Of a stretch of DNA of 64,000 bases, positions 44,847-53,573 are shown one piece after another. The position numbers and the translations under genes are program-made. The notes beneath the pieces are model-generated. The model was not told the DNA's origin, made no database searches, and saw only the letters and a program-made list of their open reading frames with translations. The stretch is taken from the NCBI RefSeq assembly GCF_024228675.1, contig NZ_CP100461.1, forward strand, positions 3,655,398 through 3,719,397, in the 5' to 3' direction. This stretch comes from Salinigranum marinum. Lineage in GTDB: Archaea; Halobacteriota; Halobacteria; Halobacteriales; Haloferacaceae. The first letter of the stretch is position 1. The number at the start of each line of letters is the position of its first letter.

Positions 44847-45144
44847 ACGCGTCGTTGCGAGCGGGACGTGAAAAGTTCACTCGTTCAGTCCTCGACTTCG
44901 AAGAGGAATCGTCTTCGAGGCGGGTACGCCGAACCGTGCTTCTGTGAGATCCTGCGCGCCGATAGCCACGCTGATGCGGTGGCGCGACGGCCGCGGCGCT
45001 GGCCCGTTCCCGTGAGGGGTCCGAACGGAGGCCAGCGAGCCCGGTGTCTCGCCCGGCGATCCGGCGCGAGCGATGAGCGAGCGGAGCGAGGGAAGTGCGG
45101 GGCCCGGAGCGTCCCGCTGGGCGTGCGAGGTACGAGGGGCGGAG

Positions 45145-45966
45145 TCACCGAGAGACGTGAAAGCGCTCGGATTCGGAACTACCCGCCGAGGAGGTGTTTT
45201 CGGCGGTGACCTCTTGCGCTCGGTCTACCCACTCGTGATCCGGGAACGGGGCTGGCTTCACGTCGTACGTGTAACGGTAGTTGCGTTCGCCTGCATCGAG
45301 TGTAACATCGAACGCGTAGACCACTCCGGCTTCGACCCCAAGCCGGAGTGTCCCGTTGACGACTGGTGGGGCGCGGGTGTCCGTGCGGCTACCAGTCGCT
45401 CGGTAGGTAACGACACGGACACCGTGATGCGTCGTCGTGTCGGTGGCTTCCCAGGTGTACGCGTGGAGAACGGTCGGGTGGCGCCCGAGGTTCGTGGGAG
45501 CGACGCTTCCGTAGTGCCGGTCGTACCGGTAGTACGCGTCGGTGGCCTCGTGGTAGACGAAGGTGCCGTCCGATTCGAGTTGCTCGCGTTCGCGTGCTGA
45601 GACACCATCGGCCGGCTGGACGAACGCGTACGTCGAACCGTTCAGGTAGACCCTGGCATCGTTCCAACGCTCGCCGACGATCTCGCCCGTGGAGGAATTG
45701 ATGTAGTAGTTCCCTTCCACGAGTGGGCGCTCAGACGGCGCCGTGTAGACGACTGCATACGACGCCCAGTGCTCTCGAGGGCTGTGTGAGACGTTCCTGT
45801 CGTCGGCGTTGAGCGCCGAGAAGTTGACGTGGTCCGGCCCAGTCCCTTCGGGGTACTCTCGATCGGAACTCGGGGATGGTGTACCGTCGAACGGCGTCAC
45901 AGGCCCGACACAGCCGGCCAGAGCGACTGTCGTAGCCAAGAGAACGATCGTAGGGTGTCGTTTCAT
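45145..45966 (-). CDS. Haloarchaeal lipoprotein of unknown function
   Basis: A 273-residue protein with a lipobox signal (MKRHPTIVLLATTVALAGC, Cys19), then a Ser/Pro linker and a mostly beta, Tyr/Trp-rich body: SYAVVYTAPSERPLVEGNYYINSSTGEIVGERW, FVYHEATDAYYRYDRHYGSV, TWEATDTTTHHGVRVVTYRATGS. No family recognised. The codon use is a little less GC-rich than its neighbours, which may point to recent gain. It lies next to a 298-base gap without a supportable gene. Confidence 0.7.
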   Translation of the reverse strand: MKRHPTIVLLATTVALAGCVGPVTPFDGTPSPSSDREYPEGTGPDHVNFSALNADDRNVSHSPREHWASYAVVYTAPSERPLVEGNYYINSSTGEIVGERWNDARVYLNGSTYAFVQPADGVSAREREQLESDGTFVYHEATDAYYRYDRHYGSVAPTNLGRHPTVLHAYTWEATDTTTHHGVRVVTYRATGSRTDTRAPPVVNGTLRLGVEAGVVYAFDVTLDAGERNYRYTYDVKPAPFPDHEWVDRAQEVTAENTSSAGSSESERFHVSR

Positions 45967-46154
45967 CGTTTTGTCGAGACACTCCGAACGGGCGGAGAAT
46001 AATGATCCTGCTAGGTCAAATAGTCACTGCAGTCCTGTTGAAACCCTCGCCTGAATAGCGGGCGCGAATCCGCGGTGTGGGTAGGGTCGACCCCGATCGA
46101 AGAATCGCTACCACAGTCGACAGACTTACCATTTTACCAACTGTCGTCCGTGCC

Positions 46155-46349
46155 ATGTCACGCCCGCTGAGCGACGCCCTCCACGGCCAGCAGCTTCGAG
46201 ACGCCCTGTTCGTACTCGGCGCGACCGGTGGATTCCTCTTTGTTGCGGGGTTCTTGGGCTACGGTAACTTCGCAACAACACTCCCCGGTGTGGTATTACT
46301 CGTGCTGATCGGGTCTCTCGGGTTCTGGCTGAGCCGATCGGTGAAGTAG
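46155..46349 (+). CDS. 64-residue two-helix membrane protein
   Basis: A small protein, MSRPLSDALHGQQLRDALFVLGATGGFLFVAGFLGYGN followed by a second hydrophobic segment VLLVLIGSLGFWLSRSVK. Two membrane helices are predicted. It is preceded by ACTTACCATTTTACC, an AT-rich element about 25 bases before the ATG at 46155. No family recognised; composition suggests a real gene. Confidence 0.65.
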   Translation: MSRPLSDALHGQQLRDALFVLGATGGFLFVAGFLGYGNFATTLPGVVLLVLIGSLGFWLSRSVK

Positions 46350-46366
46350 CATACGCGACTTTGCGG

Positions 46367-46382
46367 CCGTTCTGCAGAACGG
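46367..46382. terminator. Perfect 16-base palindrome
   Basis: CCGTTCTGCAGAACGG, an uninterrupted palindrome, lies 17 bases past the stop of the small membrane protein and between two convergent genes. It could terminate transcription of either or act as a protein-binding site. Confidence 0.45.
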
Positions 46383-46491
46383 TTCTTCGAAACGAACACC
46401 GGTGCCGCGACGAATGCACCCGCTGGATACAACACCGCGCTGGTCTCGATCGTGGGCGACTCCGACGTGACCGACGTGACCGACGGGCCGT

Positions 46492-47934
46492 TCAGCGCGG
46501 GCGGACGTCGCCCAGATCGCTGCTCGTGGGCGCGTTGACGATCACGACCCGCGTACCCGAGCGGGTGACGCGGAACGCGTCGGCGTACGGCCCCTCCGAG
46601 ACGACCCAGACGCGGTCGGCCTCCTGGGTCGCACCCTGGGCGCGGAGGACCGCCCGGTAGGCCTCGTGGAACTCACGGGCGTCCGCCGTGGAGTCCCACT
46701 CGGTCACCCAGACGTAGCCGTACTCCGCCGCGGAACCCGAGCCCTTGTGGTAGGGGAAGACGCGGTCGTTCGCCCAGCCGGTCGAGGGTTCGGCGGCGTA
46801 GTTGTACGTGTCGTAGTCGCTGTCGGTATCGAACAGCCCGCGGGGGTCGACCGTCTCGGCGTCAGCCGAGCGCGCTTGGTTCCACAACATGGCGTAGATC
46901 GACGCCTCGCCGACCGTGTCCGATCCCTCGACGCCCTGGTCGGGGTAGAGCGCCCAGCCGTTCCGTGCGCGGTCGGTGTACTCGATCGGCACCGGCTCCT
47001 CGTCGGTGACGTGGATGATCTGCTCGGTCGACTCCGGAGGTGCGTCGAACTCGGCGTTGACGGCGTCCCAGCCGCCGTTTTCCTTCCGCGAACTGACGTA
47101 CACCGGGCCGTCTGAGTACGGCTGGAAGACGGTCAGGAGGATTCCCAGGTCCGGCTGTGGACCGTCCGATCCGCCGCTCTGTGCGGGGGTCGCGACGCAC
47201 TCCCACTCGCCACTCGCACACCGCCGGGTGTACTCGCGCTGGACGTAGTTGGCGTCGCCCTCGATGAGTCCGTCGATGGCGAGGTCGCCGTCCTGCGTGT
47301 CGCCGCGGTACCGCGCGGAGGTGAGGTTGAACCGCTGGTCCTGGGCGGCGTGGACCAGTTCGTGGATGAGCGTCGAGTTGCGGATGACGGGCGAGTCGGG
47401 CGTCTCGGTGATGACCTTGATCTCGTCGTCGACGGGCGCGTAGAAGCCGACGACGGAGCTCCCCTGGGTGTCAGAGAGCTGTCGCTGGACGTTCTCGTCC
47501 TCGCCGGAGATGAAAAGCGCCTCCCACACCTGGTTGTTCCAGGCGGCGAACTCGCTCTCGGCGGGTGTGGGCACCTCGCTCGACCCGTTTCTGTACTCCG
47601 AGCGGGCGATGATCTCGACGGGGACCTCGGACTCGAACTCGATGTCGCGGAGGTACTCCACGCGGGCCATCGACCGGCCGACGAATGCGTCGAGTTCCGC
47701 GTCCGAGAGCCCGTCGGACTGGTCGACGTCGATCGACTCGTTGTACCAGTAGCCCGCCTCCCAGCCGAGCCGGTCGGTCTCGGGATCGGCGGGGGCGTCC
47801 GCGGACGCGCCGCCGCTCCCCCCGTCCGCCTCGTCGCCGCTGATCGCGGGCGGTCCGTCCACGAACGGTGCCGAACAGCCGGACAAGACGACGAGGACGA
47901 CGACGAAGAGCGCGGAGGCGTGGGACCGCTTCAT
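46492..47934 (-). CDS. Hvo_1808-like surface lipoprotein with HExxH motif
   Basis: A 480-residue protein with lipoprotein signal (ALFVVVLVVLSG then Cys20) and Ser/Ala/Asp linker. The sequence resembles the haloarchaeal family annotated as Hvo_1808-like surface proteins. It contains TLIHELVHAAQDQRFNL near residue 190 (HExxH), followed later by EGDANYVQREYTRRC, the pattern of a gluzincin-like third ligand (E). Two paired Cys (CASGEWEC) may form a disulfide. A role as an extracellular peptidase is suggested but no activity is proven for the family. Confidence 0.78.
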   Translation of the reverse strand: MKRSHASALFVVVLVVLSGCSAPFVDGPPAISGDEADGGSGGASADAPADPETDRLGWEAGYWYNESIDVDQSDGLSDAELDAFVGRSMARVEYLRDIEFESEVPVEIIARSEYRNGSSEVPTPAESEFAAWNNQVWEALFISGEDENVQRQLSDTQGSSVVGFYAPVDDEIKVITETPDSPVIRNSTLIHELVHAAQDQRFNLTSARYRGDTQDGDLAIDGLIEGDANYVQREYTRRCASGEWECVATPAQSGGSDGPQPDLGILLTVFQPYSDGPVYVSSRKENGGWDAVNAEFDAPPESTEQIIHVTDEEPVPIEYTDRARNGWALYPDQGVEGSDTVGEASIYAMLWNQARSADAETVDPRGLFDTDSDYDTYNYAAEPSTGWANDRVFPYHKGSGSAAEYGYVWVTEWDSTADAREFHEAYRAVLRAQGATQEADRVWVVSEGPYADAFRVTRSGTRVVIVNAPTSSDLGDVRPR

Positions 47935-48024
47935 ACCGACTGCATGGGTCGGACGTTCAAGAAGCTTGTCGGCGTCGTCACTCGGGCCCGGAAGGCTTAG
48001 TCACGGGGACCCAGTACGGGAGGT

Positions 48025-48870
48025 ATGGACGGCCACGGTGGGCACTCCGCGACGCGAACCCGGCGCGACACGGTTCGCTTCTACCTGATCGACCACCGGA
48101 CGGCGGCGGGCAAGGCGATCGACGTCTGTCTGCTCCTGTTGAACCTGGTGTTCATCGGCATCTTCGTCGCCGAGACGTATCCGCTCTCGCCGGGCCAACG
48201 CGCCGCCCTCTGGGCCGCCGAGGTGGTGATCGCCGCCGTCTTCACCGCCGAGTACGTGCTGCGGCTGTACGGCGCGCGGAACCGGCTCGCGGAGGCGACG
48301 AACCCGTACACGGTCGTCGACCTGCTCTCGATCCTCCCGACGTTCGCCGTCTTCGCGGGGCCGGGCGTCATCGCCGGTGCCGGCGGCCTCGGCGTCCTCC
48401 GACTGCTCCGCGTCGTCCGGGTGCTCCGCTTCTTCCGCTTCACCCGCGACGAGGAGTTCTTCTTCGGGGCGGTCTCCGTCGAGACGCTCCGGGTGGTGAA
48501 ACTACTCATGACCGTCGCCGCGATCTTCTTCGTCTCGGCGGGGCTGTTCTACGACTTCGAACATGCCGTCAACCCCCGCGTGCGGACGTTCGGTGACGCC
48601 TTCTACTTCACCGTCGTGACGCTCTCGACAGTCGGCTTCGGCGACATCACGCCGGCCACCGAGGCCGGTCGGTGGGTGACCATCGCGGCCATTCTCGCTG
48701 GCATCATCCTCATCCCGTGGCAGGCGTCGAAGATCGTCCGCGAGTGGACGCACAAGGACAGACAGAACGTCGCCTGCCCGGACTGTGGACTCGAATACCA
48801 CGACGCCGACGCCTCCCACTGCAAGGCCTGCGGGCACGTCATCTACCAGGAACACGATTCGCGGGAGTGA
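48025..48870 (+). CDS. Voltage-gated-type potassium channel with C-terminal zinc ribbon
   Basis: The 281-residue membrane protein has six hydrophobic helices. S4 carries spaced Arg residues (LLRVVRVLRFFRF near 133), and the pore has TLSTVGFGDITP near residue 196, the TVGFGD K+ selectivity filter. The C terminus is unusual: after the last helix and a basic segment, a cytoplasmic zinc ribbon CPDC...CKAC (residues about 250-272) follows. Kv-type channels set membrane potential. A TATA-like AAGGCTTAG lies about 30 bases before the ATG. The ribbon may be a regulatory or assembly module. Confidence 0.87.
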   Translation: MDGHGGHSATRTRRDTVRFYLIDHRTAAGKAIDVCLLLLNLVFIGIFVAETYPLSPGQRAALWAAEVVIAAVFTAEYVLRLYGARNRLAEATNPYTVVDLLSILPTFAVFAGPGVIAGAGGLGVLRLLRVVRVLRFFRFTRDEEFFFGAVSVETLRVVKLLMTVAAIFFVSAGLFYDFEHAVNPRVRTFGDAFYFTVVTLSTVGFGDITPATEAGRWVTIAAILAGIILIPWQASKIVREWTHKDRQNVACPDCGLEYHDADASHCKACGHVIYQEHDSRE

Positions 48871-48939
48871 TGGGTAGTCCGCGCTCGGGGTCGGCGGCGT
48901 GTCCGCCTCGCCCTCGATACGCTGCCCCGACCCGCCGTC

Positions 48940-49377
48940 TCACTCCCCCACGTCGAACGTGTAACAGACCGCCGTCCCCGAGAGTGCCTCGGTACCGTCG
49001 TCACGCGTCACCTGGGTCTCCAGTTCGGTGATCGGCTTGTCCTCCCGGACGGCGGTCACCTCGACCGCGCCGGTGATCGTGTCGCCCGGCCGCACCGGGG
49101 CCGTGAACTCCCAGTTCACGCTCATGAACACCGTTCCAGGCCCCGGGAGGTCCTCGGCGACGACGGCGTTGAGTATCCCGCTCGTCACCCCGCCCTGCAC
49201 GACGCGCTCGCCGAACGGGGTCGCCGCCGCGGCCGCGTCGTCGTAGTGGAGCGGGTTTGTGTCGCCCGTGATCTCGGTGAAGTACTCGATGTGCTCGGGG
49301 CGGATCTCGCGGGAGCGTTCCGCTCGGTCGCCCACCTGCGGTGCGCCGTTCGGCCAGACCGACTCGTGTTCGGTCAT
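48940..49377 (-). CDS. MaoC-like hotdog dehydratase family protein
   Basis: The 145-residue protein has the MaoC/enoyl-CoA hydratase 2 hotdog fold: FTEITGDTNPLHYDDAAAAATPFGERVVQGGVTSGIL near residues 33-70, with the D-x4-H catalytic pair (DTNPLH) and VQGG. Substrate is likely an acyl-CoA. It lies between a channel gene and a small membrane protein and could belong to a fatty-acid or PHA-related pathway, but nothing in the neighbourhood confirms this. Confidence 0.87.
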   Translation of the reverse strand: MTEHESVWPNGAPQVGDRAERSREIRPEHIEYFTEITGDTNPLHYDDAAAAATPFGERVVQGGVTSGILNAVVAEDLPGPGTVFMSVNWEFTAPVRPGDTITGAVEVTAVREDKPITELETQVTRDDGTEALSGTAVCYTFDVGE

Positions 49378-49447
49378 CGTCTACATAGCGACGCGGACCG
49401 GCAAAAGGACGCCGTCGGGGTGGTGCGGCGGACGCACACCCTCGGAC

Positions 49448-49681
49448 CTACTCGAACGCGAACTCGCTCGCGACGAACAGGAGCGTCCCGCCGACCGCGG
49501 CGGCGAGGAACGCGGCGACGGGAGCGTCGACCGGCCGCGCGGAGACGACGAATGCGCCGGCGAGCGCCGCGCCGACGAGCGCCGCGCTCGCGACGAACAG
49601 GAGCGACCAGACGACTGTCTCCGCGAGGCGGAGCGTCTCGGTGACGGATCGGCCGGCGTCGGCCACGGGTGAGAGTGTCAT
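49448..49681 (-). CDS. Small two-helix membrane protein
   Basis: Reading from ATG 49681 gives 77 residues: MTLSPVADAGRSVTETLRL, then two hydrophobic helices (VVWSLLFVASAALVGAALAG and FLAAAVGGTLLFVASEF). The longer frame upstream is a shadow of the aIF2-beta gene. No family recognised. It is divergent from aIF2-beta with a 117-base gap. Confidence 0.6.
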   Translation of the reverse strand: MTLSPVADAGRSVTETLRLAETVVWSLLFVASAALVGAALAGAFVVSARPVDAPVAAFLAAAVGGTLLFVASEFAFE

Positions 49682-49798
49682 ACGGGACGATCGGCCGTGC
49701 GGTACATCGACCTGTCGGTGGGTCGTTTCACGCGGGCCGCTTCGCGGCGTCCGTCCGAGATTGCCAACGGCTATCCGTGTCGAGCGTCTTCCGACGGT

Positions 49799-50413
49799 AT
49801 GGACTACGAATCGTCGCTCGACCGTGCGATCGACGCGCTGCCGGAGCGAACCGGAACCGAAGAGAGACGCCTCCGCGTGCCCGATCCCGCCGGCGAGACG
49901 GACGGGGCGTTCACACGCCTGACGAACCTCGGCGCGATCGCCGACGCGCTCTCGCGGGAGCCCGAACACGTCCACCGGGCCATCCAGCGCGAACTCGGGA
50001 CGGCGGGTCAGTTCGACGGCGACCGCGCCCGCTACAACGGCTCGTTCACCGTCGCGGACTTCGACGCCGCCATCGAGAAATACATCGAGGAGTTCGTCCT
50101 CTGTAGCGAGTGCGGCCTGCCGGACACCCGCCTGACGACCGAGGACGGCGTCGACATGCTCCGCTGTACGGCCTGTGGGGCGTTCCGTCCCGTCGAGAAG
50201 CAGAAGCGCCAGACGACCACGCAGACCCCCCGCGACGTGATCGAGGAGGGCGAGACGTACGAGGTCGAGATCACCGGCACCGGCCGGAAGGGCGACGGCG
50301 TCGCCGAGCGCGGCAAGTACACCATCTTCGTCCCCGGCGCGCGTGAGGGCGAGGTCGTCTCCGCGCTCATCGAGAGCATCAGCGGCTCGCTGGCGTTCGC
50401 GCGGAAAGTCTGA
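49799..50413 (+). CDS. Translation initiation factor aIF2 subunit beta with TRAM domain
   Basis: The 204-residue protein is an aIF2-beta: the N-terminal helix, the domain with RLTNLGAIADALSREPEHVHRAIQRELGTAGQFDGDR, then the zinc ribbon CSEC...CTAC (residues about 103 and 124). Haloarchaeal versions carry an extra C-terminal TRAM domain, seen here as YEVEITGTGRKGDGVAERGKYTIFVPGAREGEVV. It helps bring initiator tRNA to the ribosome. The ATG at 49799 begins MDYESSLDRAIDALPER, the family start. Confidence 0.93.
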   Translation: MDYESSLDRAIDALPERTGTEERRLRVPDPAGETDGAFTRLTNLGAIADALSREPEHVHRAIQRELGTAGQFDGDRARYNGSFTVADFDAAIEKYIEEFVLCSECGLPDTRLTTEDGVDMLRCTACGAFRPVEKQKRQTTTQTPRDVIEEGETYEVEITGTGRKGDGVAERGKYTIFVPGAREGEVVSALIESISGSLAFARKV

Positions 50414-50755
50414 ACCGGAGCGGAGCGAGTGCGTTTTTACAGGCTGTCGAGGAAGAATGCCCCGGGGCTTGACCCCGAGGCGATTCACGGTCGGCGCATG
50501 GACCCCGACGACCGGTGGGTGAGGTGAGGCGCTGAGTGGCGAGTGAGAGTGGCGTACAGCCGCTAGGGCGGTGACACCACGGCCCTCCCCAGCCGATGCC
50601 CCCTCGCTCACTGCGTTCACTCAGTCGCTCATCCCTCGCGCCGGGTCGCGGTCAGAGCCGCGACCGTCGCGCCACCGGGGCCGTGCTGTCGGGACAGGGA
50701 GTGACGAGCCGGTCCCGACGACACGCTTTTTCACCGGTCCGGTCGACTCCCGGGT
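50414..50755. other. 342-base gap with T run and mobile-element relic
   Basis: Between aIF2-beta and the aldo/keto reductase. A T5 run (50434-50438) can end aIF2-beta transcription. The hairpin at 50458-50482 resembles the end of an IS200/IS605-type element (see next entry and findings). A CTTTTTCAC element near 50728 is probably the TATA box of the reductase gene. I see no gene in it. Confidence 0.5.
50458..50482. mobile_element. Possible IS200/IS605 (IS1341-type) end remnant
   Basis: TGCCCCGGGG-CTTGA-CCCCGAGGCG can form a stem of about 9 pairs with one mismatch. Haloarchaeal IS1341-type elements end in a closely similar hairpin of the GCCTCGGGGTCAAGCCCCGAGGC kind at their right end. No tnpB gene is near, so this is at most a solo end. 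The match is from memory. Confidence 0.4.
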
Positions 50756-51727
50756 ATGGAGTACACCACGTTCGGCTCGACGGGGACGACCGTCTCGCGG
50801 ATCTGTCTCGGCTGTATGAGCTTCGGCACCCAGTGGGACGACTGGACGCTGGACGCCGAGGAGAGCCGCGCGGTCATCGAGCGCGCCATCGAGTTGGGAA
50901 TCAACTTCTTCGACACCGCCAACGTCTACTCGTACGGCGAGTCAGAGGAGATCCTCGGCGAGGTCTTAGGCGAGTACGACCGCGACGAACTGGTCGTCGC
51001 CACCAAGGTGTACGGACAGATGCGCGAGGACGACCCCAACTCCGGGGGGCTCTCCCGCAAGACGATCGAGCAGGAACTCGACGCCTCCCTGTCGAGACTC
51101 GGCATGGACACCGTCGACCTCTACCAGATCCATCGCTGGGATTACGACACGCCGATCGAGCAGACGTTGCGGGCGCTCGACGACCAGGTACGAAGAGAGA
51201 AAGTGCGACACGTCGGCGCGTCGTCGATGTGGGCCCACCAGTTCGCCGAGGCGCTCCACACCGCGGAACGCGAGGGGCTCGAACGGTTCGTCTCCATGCA
51301 GAACCTCTACAACCTCGCCTACAGGGAAGAAGAACGCGAGATGCTCCCGCTCTGCGCGACGGAGGGCGTCGCCGTGATGCCGTGGTCGCCGCTCGGCGCG
51401 GGCTACCTCACCCGCCCCCACGACGAGTTCGAGTCGACGACGCGGGGCGAACACGAGGCCGGCGTCGGCCGACCGTACAAGGAGGGCGGCGGGATCGAGG
51501 TGAACGAACGAGTCGAAGAACTCGCCGCGGAGAAGGACGTGAAGATGGCCCAGATCGCCCTCTCGTGGCTCTTCCACAAGGAGTGGGTGACGACCCCTAT
51601 CCTGGGAACGTCGAGCATCGAGCACCTCGAAGACGCGGTGGAGGCGCTCGACGTCTCGCTGTCGGACTCCGACGTCGAGTGGCTCGAAGCGCCCTATCGA
51701 CCCGTTCGAGTGTCGGGGCACGAGTAG
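50756..51727 (+). CDS. Aldo/keto reductase
   Basis: The 323-residue TIM-barrel oxidoreductase starts MEYTTFGSTGTTVSRICLGCMSFG. The catalytic set is present: Asp and Tyr in FFDTANVYSYGESEE near residue 52, Lys in VVATKVYG near 84, His in LYQIHRWDYD near 125. NADPH-binding marks occur near the C terminus (ITPILGTSSIEHLEDAVEAL-like). It resembles YajO/YakC-type enzymes that reduce aldehydes or ketones; the physiological substrate is unknown. CTTTTTCA about 27 bases upstream is a promoter candidate. Confidence 0.9.
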   Translation: MEYTTFGSTGTTVSRICLGCMSFGTQWDDWTLDAEESRAVIERAIELGINFFDTANVYSYGESEEILGEVLGEYDRDELVVATKVYGQMREDDPNSGGLSRKTIEQELDASLSRLGMDTVDLYQIHRWDYDTPIEQTLRALDDQVRREKVRHVGASSMWAHQFAEALHTAEREGLERFVSMQNLYNLAYREEEREMLPLCATEGVAVMPWSPLGAGYLTRPHDEFESTTRGEHEAGVGRPYKEGGGIEVNERVEELAAEKDVKMAQIALSWLFHKEWVTTPILGTSSIEHLEDAVEALDVSLSDSDVEWLEAPYRPVRVSGHE

Positions 51728-51779
51728 ACCGGTCGTCGAGGACGCAGGCTTCAGCGGCGATTGGTGCGCGGGTCGAGTG

Positions 51780-52421
51780 CTACTCACCCTCGTCCACGAC
51801 CGGGATCTCGATTCCTCGAACCTGCCCCCGACCTGACGCCGACCCCTCGCGGGCGCGCTCGCGCCAGAACGCATCGTCGAGGTACCGCTCGTCCGTGGCG
51901 TGATAGCCCAGCGCCCGCGCGACCGGGCCGACCGTCTCGCCGAGCGCCCGCTGGATCGCGTACGGCGCGCCCGTGAAGTACGTCTCGTCGAGCGTCTCCT
52001 CGGCCATCGCCATCGCGCGAAGGAACTCCGGCCGCCCCTGCTCGTCGACCTTCCCCTCTTGGGCGAGGCCGAACAGCGTCACGACCACCGCGCCGAGGCG
52101 GTCGTTCGGCGGGACGGTCCGGACGCGCATCGTGGCCGCTTCGTCGCCCTCGTTCCGGAAGGTGTGGGGCGTGCCCGGGGAGACGCGGACCTCGGTGTCG
52201 GGCCCGAGTCGCCGTTCGCGGCCGCCGACGCGGAAGGTGACGGTGCCGTCGCGGACCGTGAACCGCTCTTCGGTCGTGCGGTGGACGTGTTCGGCCGGCC
52301 CCTGTGCGCCCGGGTCGAGACGGATCTCCGCGGCTCCCTCGTCTCCCGGCACGTCGAACAGCGAGACGCCAGTCACGGGGTTCGAGACGGGTACGCGCTC
52401 GTCGGTCGCTCCCTCGGCCAT
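51780..52421 (-). CDS. Cupin-domain protein
   Basis: A 213-residue protein with one cupin domain near residues 30-100: PAEHVHRTTEERFTVRDGTVTFRVGG contains the His-x-His-type metal motif (HVH... with E in TEERF), and VSPGTPHTFRN gives the second motif His. The remainder (about 110-213) is helical, with FGLAQEGKVDEQGRPEFLRAMAMAEE. Metal-dependent oxidation or sugar isomerisation are common cupin roles; none is shown here. Confidence 0.8.
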   Translation of the reverse strand: MAEGATDERVPVSNPVTGVSLFDVPGDEGAAEIRLDPGAQGPAEHVHRTTEERFTVRDGTVTFRVGGRERRLGPDTEVRVSPGTPHTFRNEGDEAATMRVRTVPPNDRLGAVVVTLFGLAQEGKVDEQGRPEFLRAMAMAEETLDETYFTGAPYAIQRALGETVGPVARALGYHATDERYLDDAFWRERAREGSASGRGQVRGIEIPVVDEGE

Positions 52422-52495
52422 ACGCGTCCAGTCGGCGTCGTACGGAAAGACGGTTTCGCCGTCACGGGGGCGGACGTGTCGCGCCGCTGGGCGTC

Positions 52496-53269
52496 TCAGA
52501 CGCGGTCGACCGCGGCGTTACAGCGCAGACACAACACCGTCTCGGCGACGTAGTTGACGTCGTTCGCGCCGCAGTCGGGACACCGGAACGCGTCGACGCC
52601 GTACTCGGTCGATCCCCGAGGGGCGAACAGCCGGCCGTCGTCGACTCTCACCTGTAGCAGCGATCGGAGCCGCGACCGCTTGAACCGGACACGGTGGCCG
52701 AGCGCGTCCGACCCGCTCGACCCGTGGAGGTCGCCCCAGTCGAGGTCGTCGGGCCGCGACAGCTGGAGCACGGCGTCGGTCCCGGCCTGGAGGAGGGGCC
52801 GGGTCGTCCACTCCGCCGGCGCGTCGGGGTCGGCGGCCGCGTAGCCGTCGGCGGCGCGGTCGTACGCCGCAGCGGCGCGGTCGGCGTCGCCGGCAAGGGA
52901 TCGAAAGTCGCCGGTCCACTCGTGGCAGGCGGCGCGCTCGACGGCGTGGTCAAGGACGTGCTCGCGCTGGTCACTGCTGAGAAGAATACCCTGGCCGGCG
53001 CGGTTGCGGGCGCGGTTGTCGGCCCCGGCGACCCGGTAACAGACTCCCGCCAGGAAGAGCGCGGCGAGTGGGTAGCCGACCCACCCGGCGTCGTCGGGAT
53101 CGAACGCCTCACGCCGACGGCCTTCGAGACCCGCCAACCCCCCGTAGGCGGCGAGCGTATACTCGTCGCCGGCGTCGGCGTACGCGTGGGTCGAAAGCGC
53201 GCGGATGGCCCGGTCGCGGTGGTTCAGTTCGCCCTCGTCTCCGTGCCCGCCGCCACTGTTCGAGGTCAC
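52496..53269 (-). CDS. Hypothetical protein with C-terminal zinc ribbon
   Basis: The 257-residue protein from GTG 53269 begins VTSNSGGGHGDEGELNHRDRAIRALSTHAYADAGDEYTLAAYGGLAGL: helical repeats (TPR-like character: YADAGDEYTLAAYGG, AAYDRAADGYAAADPDAPAEW). It ends in a zinc ribbon: CPDC...CLRC. The GTG is preferred to a longer frame because a GGGCTTGATACC box lies about 30 bases before it. No family is recognised. Confidence 0.72.
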   Translation of the reverse strand: MTSNSGGGHGDEGELNHRDRAIRALSTHAYADAGDEYTLAAYGGLAGLEGRRREAFDPDDAGWVGYPLAALFLAGVCYRVAGADNRARNRAGQGILLSSDQREHVLDHAVERAACHEWTGDFRSLAGDADRAAAAYDRAADGYAAADPDAPAEWTTRPLLQAGTDAVLQLSRPDDLDWGDLHGSSGSDALGHRVRFKRSRLRSLLQVRVDDGRLFAPRGSTEYGVDAFRCPDCGANDVNYVAETVLCLRCNAAVDRV

Positions 53270-53573
53270 GAACCGGGGTACGGACCGAGCGGTATCAAGC
53301 CCGCCGACCGCGGCGGCACGGCCCTCCGCGCGCAGGTCGCGGTCGCGGTCGGTCTCTACCGTGAGGTCCGGCACCTCGACGGGATGGCCGGACCCGTCGA
53401 CGGCGGTGAGGTGCCGAGCATCTCGACGTTCGCCCTCGCCGCCGCCGTCGGAACAGCCCACTGACGAGGCCGGGCGTCGAGTGGTGGGGAAACCGTCTCA
53501 GCCAGGACGGACGTCGGGACACGAGTAGCGACCGCCGATCAGCACAGCGACGGTTCCGAACACGTTGCGTCGG
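53270..53573. other. 304-base gap between minus-strand genes
   Basis: Holds the leaderless promoter of the zinc-ribbon gene (GGGCTTGATACC near 53297-53308). A plus-strand frame (52694-53464) and the upstream part of the minus frame are both arginine- and glycine-biased and look like shadows. I see nothing else. Confidence 0.5.

Noticed and set aside
44847-45144. Short minus-strand ORF ending RRRFLFEVED in the 298-base gap
   Set aside because: The end looks protein-like but the rest is low-complexity and arginine-rich. Such tails are frequent artefacts from repeated haloarchaeal intergenic DNA.
52694-53464. A plus-strand ORF ending GTAH
   Set aside because: Antisense to the zinc-ribbon gene and its promoter gap; no start signal and no recognisable domain.
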